This document shows, in pieces, positions 44,168 to 53,456 of a stretch of DNA of 64,000 nucleotides. The notes under the pieces are model-generated. The model was not told where the DNA came from, did not search any database, and saw only the letters and a program-made list of their open reading frames with translations. The first letter of the stretch is position 1. Each line of letters opens with the position of its first letter. The translations under genes and the position numbers were made by a program. Source of the DNA: Photobacterium swingsii (GTDB lineage: Bacteria; Pseudomonadota; Gammaproteobacteria; Enterobacterales; Vibrionaceae); assembly GCF_024346715.1 (NCBI RefSeq), contig NZ_AP024853.1, positions 1,054,001 to 1,118,000 on the forward strand. Reading direction: 5' to 3'.

Positions 44168-46161
44168 GTACCACAAGTAAAAAGAATACGTTACACAAGT
44201 ACTTTATCACCACTTTGCTACTCATCTTTACAGCGCTTTGTAGCCTACAGCTAGGCACAGATCTAACGCTCACTCAACAATGGGAGTTAGTCCCTAGCCT
44301 GCTGCTTGGAGAGCAACCCGACGCTTTTGCCGGCTACCTATTCAGTTACGCGCAACTGCCTCGGCTGGCTATTACGCTAATGATCGGCGCAATGTTAGGG
44401 TTAGTTGGCAGCTTAATGCAACAACTCACCCAAAACCCAATGATGTCACCACTCACTTTGGGAACATCATCAGGGGCTTGGTTAGCCTTAGTCATTGTGA
44501 ATATTTGGTTCCCTGAGCTCATTGCTGACTACAGTGCGATGGCTGCGATGGTAGGAGCAACATTGACTATGGGGTTGGTTCTTCTGATTGCTGGTATCAG
44601 AAATCTAAGTGGCTTACCTATCGTCTTATCTGGAATGGCAGTCAACATTCTGCTTGGCGCAGTCGCGACCGCGATTATCTTGCTGAACGATCAATACGCT
44701 AAAAACTTGTTTATATGGGGAGCTGGCGATTTAACTCAAAATGGATGGGAACAAGTACAATGGCTACTTCCTCGGCTAACAGTCAGCATTCTAGTGCTCG
44801 CTATTGCACCACGTGTACTTGCGTTACTGCGCCTTGGCCACCAAGGAGCCGCAGCACGCGGGCTAAATGTTATTCCTTTCTTTTTACTGCTGATAATGGG
44901 TGGCTTATGGCTAATTGCATCATCCATTACTGCTGTTGGTGTCATTAGTTTTATTGGCCTCCTTGCACCGAATATCGCTCGTACCCTTGGCGCTCGTACG
45001 CCCAAAGATGAGTTGTATTTCAGCATGTTGCTCGGTGCTTTAATGCTAATACTAACCGATAGCCTAGCTATAGGGCTAAGTCAGCTTTCAGCAGATATGA
45101 TTCCAAGTGGTACTGCCGCCGCCGCAATTGGAGCCCCCGCTCTCATATGGTTCACCCGTAGAAAACTACAAGCACAAGACCAACTCGCAATCCAACTGCC
45201 ACCCAGCCGAGATAAGCTGACAAGGTGGACAATGCCAAGCCTTGTTTTTTTGATAGCAGCCTTGAGTGCACTTACACTTTTGCTCACCCAAACCGATAGC
45301 AACTGGCAGGCAAGCTTACCAACGGCGTTCAGCTGGGATGTTCGCTGGCCACGATTACTTACAGCACTGTCGGCGGGTGCTGGCCTTGCCGTTTCAGGGA
45401 CTGTACTACAGCGATTAATCTATAACCCACTTGCGAGCCCTGATATTCTCGGGATATCTGCAGGCAGTACCTTCATGTTAGTTGGCTCAAGCTTAGCATT
45501 TGGCACAACCATTTTTGACGCAGGTAACGGCATCGCTTTCCTTGGCGCGATGCTTGTTCTGGCTATTATTTTATTGCTGGGTCGCCGTCATCAGTTTGCG
45601 CCATCAATGTTAATTTTAACGGGGATAGCACTTACAGCGTTCATCGAAGCCTTAGTACAGTTTGCACTATCACGTGGCACAGATGATATTTACACGATTC
45701 TTGGCTGGTTAGCAGGCTCAACTTATCGAGCAACGCCTACCGGTGCGATAACCTTATTTATAGGTGTTAGCATTGTCATAGGTATCATTTTCGCAACCTC
45801 CCGCTGGCTGACTTTAATCTCTGCCGGCCAAGCTTTTGCCAAAGCACGAGGCTTAAATGTCTCACCAAGTTTTGCCTTGCTACTGGCTTGTGTCGCGCTA
45901 TTGTGCGCTATGGTCACAACAACAATGGGACCCGTTGCTTTTATTGGATTATTAGCACCGCACATCGCTGTCATGATGGGTGCTAAAACGGTAAAAATAC
46001 AGCTAGCGACTGCCGCTTTAATTGGCGCAAACTTAATGATCTTCGCGGATTGGTTAGGTCAAAATATCGTTTATCCAAGCCAAATTGCAGCAGGCACTTT
46101 AGTCTCTGTCATTGGCGGTATTTACTTTATTTTATTGTTAATCCGTGGCCGCATGAATTAA
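44164..46161 (+). CDS. fhuB: Double-length siderophore ABC permease (FhuB-like)
   Basis: This 665-residue permease is made of two tandem FecCD-type halves: the first with LGTSSGAWLAL and ITAVGVISFIGLLAPNIAR, the second with LGISAGSTFMLVG and TTTMGPVAFIGLLAPHIAV. Each carries about ten helices and the cytoplasmic GLxAPH/N loop that docks the ATPase. This fused arrangement is characteristic of FhuB rather than of FecC/FecD pairs. It completes a fhuF-C-D-B unit. Confidence 0.92.
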   Translation: MSTTSKKNTLHKYFITTLLLIFTALCSLQLGTDLTLTQQWELVPSLLLGEQPDAFAGYLFSYAQLPRLAITLMIGAMLGLVGSLMQQLTQNPMMSPLTLGTSSGAWLALVIVNIWFPELIADYSAMAAMVGATLTMGLVLLIAGIRNLSGLPIVLSGMAVNILLGAVATAIILLNDQYAKNLFIWGAGDLTQNGWEQVQWLLPRLTVSILVLAIAPRVLALLRLGHQGAAARGLNVIPFFLLLIMGGLWLIASSITAVGVISFIGLLAPNIARTLGARTPKDELYFSMLLGALMLILTDSLAIGLSQLSADMIPSGTAAAAIGAPALIWFTRRKLQAQDQLAIQLPPSRDKLTRWTMPSLVFLIAALSALTLLLTQTDSNWQASLPTAFSWDVRWPRLLTALSAGAGLAVSGTVLQRLIYNPLASPDILGISAGSTFMLVGSSLAFGTTIFDAGNGIAFLGAMLVLAIILLLGRRHQFAPSMLILTGIALTAFIEALVQFALSRGTDDIYTILGWLAGSTYRATPTGAITLFIGVSIVIGIIFATSRWLTLISAGQAFAKARGLNVSPSFALLLACVALLCAMVTTTMGPVAFIGLLAPHIAVMMGAKTVKIQLATAALIGANLMIFADWLGQNIVYPSQIAAGTLVSVIGGIYFILLLIRGRMN

Positions 46162-46206
46162 GCCAACTCGCTTCGACACATATAACATGACGCTAGCAAC
46201 AGTCAC

Positions 46207-46233
46207 TAAGAGGCAATTCACCATTGCCTCTTA
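46207..46233 (+). terminator. Terminator of the siderophore operon
   Basis: A perfect 11-bp stem (TAAGAGGCAAT/ATTGCCTCTTA) with a 5-base loop follows the fhuB stop and leads into TATATTATT. Confidence 0.75.
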
Positions 46234-46392
46234 TATTATTGAAAGAAAGTAAATATTCGATTTAACCCAACTCTTACGAATAACTAAGGCTCGTTAAACG
46301 GCACACAAGTCTAAATCTATACCTCTGCATAATTGACTTTTTAAGTCGTCAGTGAAAAATTAAACATAACAACAGATAACAGGGTCTAATAC

Positions 46393-46857
46393 ATGGATGT
46401 AAGCTTTCGCAAAGTCAGTCAGTTTAATACTGAGGAGATCATTGGTCTGAGCGTGGGAGAAGAACAAGATCACCTCATTTCAGATAACACAAGGTGGCTA
46501 CTTCAAGCGGCCAGCAATTGTGGCAGTGTTGACTATGGGATCTACTATGATGATCAACCCGCGGGTCTCATTTCACTGATCGATCCACGCGTTGTTCAAC
46601 CTGATGATCACTTTCAGCCTGATTGTTTATATGTTTGGCGTTTCATGATCGATAACAAGCATCAAGGAAAAGGGTTAAGTAAACGTACCCTTTCATTTGT
46701 CAAAGATTACGCAAAATTAGTGGGGCTCAAAGGCGTGAGTTTAACCACAATGGATCAAGAAAAAGGCAACGCGCTCCCTTTATATTTAAAGCACGGATTT
46801 GAACCTACGGGCAGACGACTTGATGATGAGATTGAGCTGAAATACCTCTCGCGTTAA
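46393..46857 (+). CDS. GNAT family N-acetyltransferase
   Basis: This 154-residue GNAT protein has the acetyl-CoA pyrophosphate loop in FMIDNKHQGKGLSKRTLSFV and the C-terminal ALPLYLKHGFEPTGRR segment. The layout resembles diamine/spermidine acetyltransferases of the BltD type, but the substrate is not determined. It stands alone, with a terminator-like hairpin after it and the amidohydrolase facing it. Confidence 0.85.
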   Translation: MDVSFRKVSQFNTEEIIGLSVGEEQDHLISDNTRWLLQAASNCGSVDYGIYYDDQPAGLISLIDPRVVQPDDHFQPDCLYVWRFMIDNKHQGKGLSKRTLSFVKDYAKLVGLKGVSLTTMDQEKGNALPLYLKHGFEPTGRRLDDEIELKYLSR

Positions 46858-46873
46858 CGCTCTATATAGTGAA

Positions 46874-46901
46874 ACGGGTCTGCACTAACATGCAAACCCG
46901 T
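46874..46901. terminator. Hairpin between GNAT and amidohydrolase genes
   Basis: ACGGGT/ACCCGT arms plus inner TGCA/TGCA pairing, with one mismatch, lie between the convergent stops. Confidence 0.5.
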
Positions 46902-46929
46902 CTACTGTATTATGCTAGCTATGCGTTAG

Positions 46930-48189
46930 TTACAGCGTGTTTTTATACACCACACCATCTTTCATGATCAGTTTTTGCTTTTCACTGTTTGTTACGCACT
47001 CAACACCTTCTAACGGATTGCCATCAATAATCAACAAGTCGGCATAGGCGCCCTCAGCAATTACACCCAGCTTACCTTGCTGATACGGATGCTGATAGGT
47101 CGACATTTCAAATAGGCGGCCACAGTTTGACGTCACCATCCGCAGTGCTGTTATCGAATCAAAGACTTTTTCGATGGCTTGTAGCTCATTCGATTGTGTT
47201 TTATGGACATCTAGCGTACCGACACAGTCAGTACCAAAACACACATTTTGAATATCATACTTTTTAATGAGCTCTGCCGACTTGAACATCGCTTTCCCAA
47301 CACGCTCAGTCTTTTGATACAGCACTTCATCACCCAATGGGATCTTTCTTTCCGCAATCAATGAGGATGTGAAATACGAAGGGATCACATAGATGCCTTT
47401 ATCTTTAATGATTTTCGCAATATCGTCATCCATGATGGTTGCGTGCTCAAACGACATAACCCCCGCTTCTGCGGCACGACGCATCGCATCAGCTGTATGA
47501 ATATGTGCTGCGACATAAGTACCGTAATCAGCAGCAGCTTCGACTGCCGCTTTCATTTCATCCAAGGTGTATTGCAAAGTATCGAGCGGGTCAAAGGTAG
47601 AGGATGCACCGCCACCAGCCATGATTTTAATTTGCGATGCGCCCATAAATAGCTGTTCACGTACTGCTTTCAGTACACCTGAACGCCCATCTGCAACGGT
47701 AAACGCACCGGTTTTCATCAACGGAGAGTCTTCGTGTGCACCAATACGCTGCTGAGCCTGACTTTGACGATAATCTGAGTGGCCACAGGTTTGTGAAATA
47801 GCAGCTTGTGAAGGCAATATACGAGGCCCCGTTGCATAACCTTGATCAATGCTGTTCTTTAAGCCAAGTGTATTACCCGCCACATCACGCACCGTCGTAA
47901 AACCACGCATCAGCATGCCTTCTGCAATTTTGGCGGAACGAATGGCAATCTCTTCACGGGTCATTTTATCTAGCTCATGGAAGGGAGCAGACATGGTGAT
48001 ATGAACATGTGCATCCATCAAACCAGGCATGACAGTTTGACCATGAGCATTAATAATTTTATCAGCGTTTACTGGATTAACATTGCCGATTTGCGTAATC
48101 ACATTGTCTTCAATAAGTAGACTCGTATTGCGCTGTAGTTGTTCATCAATACCGTTAAATACATTGGCGTTAATAATGGCAATTTTCAT
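46930..48189 (-). CDS. Metal-dependent amidohydrolase family protein
   Basis: This 419-residue amidohydrolase has the first metal motif MPGLMDAHVHITMS near residue 55, the metal-binding Lys region QIKIMAGGGAS, the His pair in YVAAHIHTADAM and FEHATIMDD, and a late Asp in CFGTDCVGT. This is the imidazolonepropionase-like/Xaa-Pro-dipeptidase-like branch, which includes cyclic-amide and prolidase-type hydrolases. It lies 97 bases downstream of an AraC gene on the same strand, which may control it. The true substrate is unknown. Confidence 0.85.
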   Translation of the reverse strand: MKIAIINANVFNGIDEQLQRNTSLLIEDNVITQIGNVNPVNADKIINAHGQTVMPGLMDAHVHITMSAPFHELDKMTREEIAIRSAKIAEGMLMRGFTTVRDVAGNTLGLKNSIDQGYATGPRILPSQAAISQTCGHSDYRQSQAQQRIGAHEDSPLMKTGAFTVADGRSGVLKAVREQLFMGASQIKIMAGGGASSTFDPLDTLQYTLDEMKAAVEAAADYGTYVAAHIHTADAMRRAAEAGVMSFEHATIMDDDIAKIIKDKGIYVIPSYFTSSLIAERKIPLGDEVLYQKTERVGKAMFKSAELIKKYDIQNVCFGTDCVGTLDVHKTQSNELQAIEKVFDSITALRMVTSNCGRLFEMSTYQHPYQQGKLGVIAEGAYADLLIIDGNPLEGVECVTNSEKQKLIMKDGVVYKNTL

Positions 48190-48286
48190 GGCAAGACTCT
48201 CTCTATTTTCGTGATATGACTCGTTGGTATGGTCGTATCATAAGAAATAAGCTTGCTTTAAAATTGCCATTTGATGACAGCTATGA

Positions 48287-49297
48287 CTATCTTTTATTCA
48301 CTTTCCTGTATTGAGAAGGGGTCATCTTCATTTGGCGCTTGAATGCTCGTGTGAAATGTGCGGAATCTGAATACCCCATCTTGCCCGCAATCTCAGTAAG
48401 CGAAAGATCGGAATGGCAAATTAACTCAATGATCTGCTCAAACACCATTTCCTCAATAATATCGCTATAGACCGCGCCTTCTTTCTCTAATCGCCGTTGC
48501 AGTGTACGAACATTCAACCCTAAGATATCAGCAGCCCACTTAATCGATAATTTCCCCATCGATAAGTAAGGCTTGATCGCGACTTTAAACACCGACAAAA
48601 AAGTATCTTCCGTCGCATCGGGTAAATGACGACGCGTTGGCGAGATGTGGCGAGGAAGGGACAGTGGACCAAGCATCAACGCATCAGGGATTGCGACTGC
48701 CATCACTGCTCTGGCGGTATACAGCTGTTTATTTTTCAATGGTGAGAAGGCTTGAAAGAGTTCGGCATTATAAGATTGCAAGGCAACCTCTGTGGCTTGC
48801 CATTTACCAGCCGTTAAAACAGTTAATAACTCATGGATAAAAATGACCGAGAACATCTCAGCATATTGAAACCACAAATCGTCGCTAAATGGCTTTTCTC
48901 TTACGATCCACCACTTACCACGCCTTAGCTCCGTTTTCACCTGACTCCCCGTCGATGTTTGCTGTAGTAGCTCACAGCATTCATCCAACGCAGATTTTAA
49001 ATTGGTTGTTTGGGTCAAATTTTGAATCAAACGTGGAATATACACATCATGGCAAACACTCCACACTAATAAGCCAAACTGATCGGGGGTTGTCTGGCTA
49101 CCTAAAATTTGAATCAGATTTTTTAGTGCTTTTTCAGGTAAATAGTCATATTTTTTTTCTGTATCATGCAGGTCATTAGGAATTCTGGATTCACGAAACA
49201 ATGCATACATATCATGATCTAAGGTTTTAAATAGCTCTGAAAAAAAAGCTACGTCCTTACGATGCACCAAGGCTATCTCACGGTTATCCACTGTCAT
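48287..49297 (-). CDS. AraC-family regulator (OruR/ArgR-like layout)
   Basis: This 336-residue regulator has a long N-terminal sensor region of the Arabinose_bd type (YDYLPEKALKNLIQILGSQTTPDQFGLLVW) and a C-terminal AraC DNA-binding domain (LSIKWAADILGLNVRTLQRRLEKEG, LSLTEIAGKMGYSDSAHFTRAFKR, MTPSQYRK). The start at 49297 follows AGAGGTTGAT; a longer reading of 33 residues is less likely. It is divergent from the PLP decarboxylase gene (113 bases) and upstream of the amidohydrolase gene, so it may control both. The inducer is unknown. Confidence 0.85.
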   Translation of the reverse strand: MTVDNREIALVHRKDVAFFSELFKTLDHDMYALFRESRIPNDLHDTEKKYDYLPEKALKNLIQILGSQTTPDQFGLLVWSVCHDVYIPRLIQNLTQTTNLKSALDECCELLQQTSTGSQVKTELRRGKWWIVREKPFSDDLWFQYAEMFSVIFIHELLTVLTAGKWQATEVALQSYNAELFQAFSPLKNKQLYTARAVMAVAIPDALMLGPLSLPRHISPTRRHLPDATEDTFLSVFKVAIKPYLSMGKLSIKWAADILGLNVRTLQRRLEKEGAVYSDIIEEMVFEQIIELICHSDLSLTEIAGKMGYSDSAHFTRAFKRQMKMTPSQYRKVNKR

Positions 49298-49410
49298 ATC
49301 AACCTCTATATCTGCCTCATAAGATAAAAACAGCATTGTCACCAAATGGCAAGAATTTCCAACCTCGACGGGTAATATGGCATAACACTTAGTCATCGAG
49401 GTATATCATT

Positions 49411-50874
49411 ATGTCGCACCAATTCAACCAGTATAAATCACCGCTACAGCAGTCGTTTAAGCATGCCGTTTCGTACATTGAGTCACTGCCTGATCGTAAG
49501 ATTGATCATGCACCGACATCTCAAGAGCTACGTCAAACGCTTGCCGGTCCCTTACCTCTTCATCCCAGCGACCCAGCCGCTGTTATCGATGAAATGGTTA
49601 AAAATGTTGATGCTGGATTAATTGCATCGGGTGGCCCTCGTTTCTTTGGGTATGCGATAGGCGGTGCTTTCCCTGCCTCGTTAGCCGCTGATTGGATGGT
49701 GAGTGCTTGGGATCAAAACGTGCCATATTTTGTCTCCAGCCCTGCCATGGCTGTAGTTGAAGAAACCGCTGCAGAATGGATGGTTGAACTGCTTGGCTTA
49801 ACAAAAGGCTCGGCTGTCGGCTTTACTTCTGGCGCACAAGAAGCAATCTACACCTCGCTGATCACAGCAAGAAATACCTTATTACAACGTGAAGGCTGGG
49901 ATGTTGCAGCACGTGGCATGTATGGCGCCCCCCGTATTCAAGTGGTTATTAGTGATCAGATTCACTCTACAATTAAGCGCGCCTTATCCATGATAGGGAT
50001 AGGTTTAGAGGACATCGTTAAAGTACCAACAGATGACAACCTAAGGTTGATCCCCGAAGCACTAGAACAAGTGATGAAGCAAATTGAAGGACCAACCTTG
50101 GTATGTGCACAAGCAGGCTGTATTGACTCAGGTGCATTTGACCCCTTTGATCAGATTGCCGATTGCGTAGAAGCACATAGTAATGCATGGCTTCACGTTG
50201 ATGGTGCTATCGGCTTATGGGCGGCGGCAAGTGATAAACAAAAACACCTGCTTAAAGGCATCGAGCGTGTCGATTCTATTGATACCGATGGCCATAAATG
50301 GTTCAACATGCCTTACGACTGCGGCATGGTGATTGTTAAAGATCCAAACACCATCACTACCGCGATGGGCGGAAATAATATGGGTGATTACCTGAATGAT
50401 GCGATGGACAAACCCGATCGCAATGCCATCAACTTTGGTATTTCGGCATCACGCCGCGCACGTGGTGTTCCCGTGTACGCTGCATTTAAATCGCTAGGTA
50501 AAGCTGGCATCGTTGCTCACCTTGATAATTGCTCTGCCCTAGCAAAACTCATGGCTGAAAAGCTGGCAGCTGTAGAAGGAGTCACTATTCTTAACGAGGT
50601 GGTTTCAAATCGCTTTTCAGCACAATTTGGTTGTGGCGACGAAAGTTACCGTAATGAACTGACCGCACGTGTTGTTCACCGACTACAAAGTGAAGGCTAT
50701 TTATACCCGTCAACTTCAGGTTATAAAGGGCTAAAAACCATGCTCATTTCCATTCTGAGTTGCCATACCAATGAAGAAGATGTCATCACATCAACCCAGA
50801 AGATCATTGAGGCGTACCACTACGAATTAGCCTTAATGGAAAATGAAAAAGATCAGGTTGAATGTATTAAATAA
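49411..50874 (+). CDS. Group II PLP-dependent amino-acid decarboxylase
   Basis: This 487-residue fold-type I PLP enzyme has the catalytic Lys in SIDTDGHKWFNMPYDCG, the cofactor Asp in AWLHVDGAIGLWA, and the phosphate-binding GFTSGAQEAIYTSL segment. This group decarboxylates aromatic amino acids, diaminobutyrate, glutamate or related substrates. No substrate-specific residue pattern was recognised. It is divergent from an AraC regulator with sites for control in the short gap. Annotation as an aminotransferase would be less accurate than decarboxylase. Confidence 0.85.
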   Translation: MSHQFNQYKSPLQQSFKHAVSYIESLPDRKIDHAPTSQELRQTLAGPLPLHPSDPAAVIDEMVKNVDAGLIASGGPRFFGYAIGGAFPASLAADWMVSAWDQNVPYFVSSPAMAVVEETAAEWMVELLGLTKGSAVGFTSGAQEAIYTSLITARNTLLQREGWDVAARGMYGAPRIQVVISDQIHSTIKRALSMIGIGLEDIVKVPTDDNLRLIPEALEQVMKQIEGPTLVCAQAGCIDSGAFDPFDQIADCVEAHSNAWLHVDGAIGLWAAASDKQKHLLKGIERVDSIDTDGHKWFNMPYDCGMVIVKDPNTITTAMGGNNMGDYLNDAMDKPDRNAINFGISASRRARGVPVYAAFKSLGKAGIVAHLDNCSALAKLMAEKLAAVEGVTILNEVVSNRFSAQFGCGDESYRNELTARVVHRLQSEGYLYPSTSGYKGLKTMLISILSCHTNEEDVITSTQKIIEAYHYELALMENEKDQVECIK

Positions 50875-50891
50875 TCACTAGTCACCCCATA

Positions 50892-50933
50892 AGAAAAGAG
50901 CGCGTAAAACTTAACGTTAACGCGTTCTTTTCT
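50892..50933 (+). terminator. Terminator of the decarboxylase gene
   Basis: A 14-bp stem (AGAAAAGAGCGCGT against ACGCGTTCTTTTCT, one G-U pair) with a 14-base loop follows the decarboxylase stop by about 18 bases. Confidence 0.7.
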
Positions 50934-51090
50934 ATATATAAGCTAACACTTCATTTCACTAAATATATAATAAAACACACGACATTCTGTTATCTCACCG
51001 TCTATCACCCACAGTTAAAAATGAGCAAGGTACCCCAGCAATAATCATTAAACACCACCACCTTTCATTATTACCCACCGAAAAACAAAT

Positions 51091-51128
51091 AATCCACATA
51101 GGATTACAATCGCAATCCTATGTGGATT
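51091..51128. repeat. Perfect 15-bp inverted repeat before the glycosyltransferase gene
   Basis: AATCCACATAGGATT and its exact reverse complement flank an 8-base loop, 100 bases before the GT4-CE4 start. It is not needed as a terminator since one already follows the decarboxylase gene. An operator or leader hairpin is possible. The rest of the 354-base gap (50875-51228) is AT-rich with nothing else recognised. Confidence 0.55.
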
Positions 51129-51228
51129 AATTAATATAAAAGTATTAACCACACAATAGAAAACGTTGTTTTTATAGCTAAATTTTGCTTTACTTCGCCG
51201 ACCTGAATGTAATTTAGAATTGAAGAAT

Positions 51229-52998
51229 ATGAATATTTTAATGGCTTTATCGCAACGAGAAGTTACAGGGGCTGAAGTTTATGCAACAACAGTCGGCAAT
51301 GAATTAACACAGCGTGGCCATCAAGTTTTTTATATCTCTGATACTCTAACAAAACCGCATCAAGGGTCATTTTTTAAATTACGTTTTAATAAACGCAGTA
51401 TTCCACGACGTTTTTATCATGTCGGTTACCTGATTTACCTCATTAAAAAACACAATATTCAATTAGTTCATGCGCACTCTCGAGCATCGAGCTGGAGCTG
51501 TCATATTGCGTGTAAATTAACAGGAACCCCTATGGTGACAACTGTGCATGGCCGCCAGCCCGTGCACGCATCGCGCAAAAAATTTCATGCAATGGGAAAC
51601 AAAGCACTACCTGTTTGTAAAGCCATTGAAGAACAGTTAATGCAAGATCTTGGTGTCGCACAAGAGCAGTTAGTTGTTAGCCGTAACGGCATTGAAACTG
51701 AGCGCTTTCAAATTGTGCCTCCGCCTCAAAATGCGCGCCCTGTCATTACTATCATAGGCCGACTCACAGGGCCTAAAGGGGAATTGTGTTATCGCTTACT
51801 TGATACATGTTTAGATTTAACCAAATACGATGTTCGCGTTGTATCGGGATCGAAAGTAGAACCTCGTTTTGATAAATTCACCGACAAAGTGACATTTACG
51901 GGTTATACCCAAGATGTACCTAAAATGCTCAGCGAAGCCGATTTAGTGATTGGGGCAGGTCGTGTTGCCATTGAATCACTTATGTGTGGCAGACCAACGT
52001 TAGCAATAGGCGAAGCAAGCTGCATTGGTATTGTTACGTCAGACAACGTCCAACAAGCGATGGCAAACAACTTTGGTGATATTGGCCCAACCGATCTCGA
52101 TATTAACTTTGACGCCATTGCCAATGAAGTTGAATTAGGCTTGCAACAAAAAAGCTGTGAAATCGCTGTCACTGACATGGTCAAAGCCAGCTATGACCTT
52201 TCTTCTGTTGTTGATCATATCGAGCAAATTTACCAAGACGTTTACATTGATAAGCTCCGCCGTGAAATGCCTGTGATTATGTATCATCGCTTTATACAAG
52301 ATGATACCGAAAAAGGGGTTCACTCAACTTACATGCATATAAAAATGTTTGAGAAACACCTTAAACTATTAAAACGCATGGGATTTGAGTCACTCACCTT
52401 TGAAGATTTAGCCAAAGATAATGTCATTCGCCGATTAGATCCGGGCAAGCGCCACATCATGATCACCGTCGATGATGGCTATGCAGATAACTACCATTTA
52501 ATGTTGCCCTTATTGAAAAAATACGGCTTCAAAGCAGTCGTTTATGTGGTAACTGGTGAGAGCTTTAACCGCTGGGATGTTGAGAATCCAGAGAACCCTG
52601 AAAATAAAGTTAATCTGATGTCGGCAGAGCAAGTTAAAGCCCTCGCAGAGTCTGGTGTCATTGAGATTGCAGGGCATACCATGACTCACCCTAAGTTGGA
52701 CTCGCTTTCGCGCGATCAACAATATGATGAGATCACTCAAAATAAACAGCAACTTGAAGAGTTGATTGGTAAACCTTTAACCTCTTTTGCTTATCCATTT
52801 GGCCTTTGTAACCAAGATACAAAAGAAATAGTTAGAGATAATGGCTATCAATTTGCTGTCGCAACCAACTCTGGCCCACTCCATTTCCATCAGGACCCTT
52901 ACGAGATCCGCCGAATTGGCATTTTCCCTCGAACGGATGTCTTTGGGCTATGGCGCAAGGTGCGTGGAAACTATTTATTTAGAAAAATAAAAGCCTAA
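51229..52998 (+). CDS. Fusion of GT4 glycosyltransferase and polysaccharide deacetylase
   Basis: This 589-residue protein has two enzymes in one chain. Residues 1 to about 345 form a GT4-type glycosyltransferase (REVTGAEVYATTVGNELTQRGH, ITIIGRLTGPKGE, VIGAGRVAIESLMCGRPTLAIGE). Residues about 350-589 form a NodB/CE4 deacetylase: VIMYHRFIQDD, the metal Asp pair in ITVDDGYADN, the metal His residues in EIAGHTMTHPKLDSLS, and FAYPFG. There is no signal peptide. It may build and de-N-acetylate a surface glycan. The start is ATG 51229; a TTG three codons earlier is possible. It is a single gene with its own hairpin-bearing leader. Confidence 0.87.
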   Translation: MNILMALSQREVTGAEVYATTVGNELTQRGHQVFYISDTLTKPHQGSFFKLRFNKRSIPRRFYHVGYLIYLIKKHNIQLVHAHSRASSWSCHIACKLTGTPMVTTVHGRQPVHASRKKFHAMGNKALPVCKAIEEQLMQDLGVAQEQLVVSRNGIETERFQIVPPPQNARPVITIIGRLTGPKGELCYRLLDTCLDLTKYDVRVVSGSKVEPRFDKFTDKVTFTGYTQDVPKMLSEADLVIGAGRVAIESLMCGRPTLAIGEASCIGIVTSDNVQQAMANNFGDIGPTDLDINFDAIANEVELGLQQKSCEIAVTDMVKASYDLSSVVDHIEQIYQDVYIDKLRREMPVIMYHRFIQDDTEKGVHSTYMHIKMFEKHLKLLKRMGFESLTFEDLAKDNVIRRLDPGKRHIMITVDDGYADNYHLMLPLLKKYGFKAVVYVVTGESFNRWDVENPENPENKVNLMSAEQVKALAESGVIEIAGHTMTHPKLDSLSRDQQYDEITQNKQQLEELIGKPLTSFAYPFGLCNQDTKEIVRDNGYQFAVATNSGPLHFHQDPYEIRRIGIFPRTDVFGLWRKVRGNYLFRKIKA

Positions 52999-53014
52999 TC
53001 GCATAACCAAATAG

Positions 53015-53043
53015 ACTAAGCTGCTGTTTATCAGTAGCTTAGT
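53015..53043 (+). terminator. Terminator of the GT4-CE4 gene
   Basis: A 12-bp stem (ACTAAGCTGCTG/CAGTAGCTTAGT, one G-U) with a 5-base loop is followed by TTGCTTT. Confidence 0.7.
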
Positions 53044-53165
53044 TTGCTTTCCACGCATACCAACAAACTTTCAAGTACTCATAGAACGATGGCTAATCAG
53101 TAATACATCGATACCTGATACGCTAAATCAGTTAAACTAGTGAAAACTTTCCACCAGTTCCGATT

Positions 53166-53456
53166 ATGAGCCAAGCCACTACTCCAGCAAATACCATCCA
53201 GCAAACCATCGCTAGTTTTACGTCTATCGAACAAGCGCTCGAGTATTTTGATATCGGTTTTGATAGCCGCTTTATTGATGCCAACCGCATCGAATTAACC
53301 AAGCGTTTCAACGGCTACTTATTACTCTCTAAACCCGACGATTGGTTCTCTGGTCGACGCGCCCTAAAAAATGCTTACTGTAAGGTGCAACGAAGCAAGC
53401 TAGACCGCCATACACGCTCAGCCTGTCGCGGCTGTACTTCGTGCCAACGACGCTAA
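53166..53456 (+). CDS. NifW-like small protein
   Basis: This 96-residue protein resembles NifW in its core (SIEQALEYFDIGFDSRFI, NRIELTKRFNGYLL). NifW protects nitrogenase in diazotrophs. The C-terminus is instead basic and cysteine-rich (ACRGCTSCQRR, with another Cys upstream), which may bind a metal or nucleic acid. No nif genes are in the window, so the role is probably different. The ribosome site before ATG 53166 is weak. It stands alone between two terminator-bounded genes. Confidence 0.65.
   Translation: MSQATTPANTIQQTIASFTSIEQALEYFDIGFDSRFIDANRIELTKRFNGYLLLSKPDDWFSGRRALKNAYCKVQRSKLDRHTRSACRGCTSCQRR

Noticed and set aside
46241..46254. GAAAGAAAGTAAAT upstream of the GNAT gene, like the words before kbaY
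   Set aside because: It is a single copy outside the glycosaminoglycan locus, before an unrelated gene; short AT-rich words like this occur by chance.
49297..49396. Longer N-terminus for the AraC regulator
   Set aside because: The extra 33 residues lack family similarity and reach almost to the divergent decarboxylase gene; AGAGGTTGAT supports the start at 49297.
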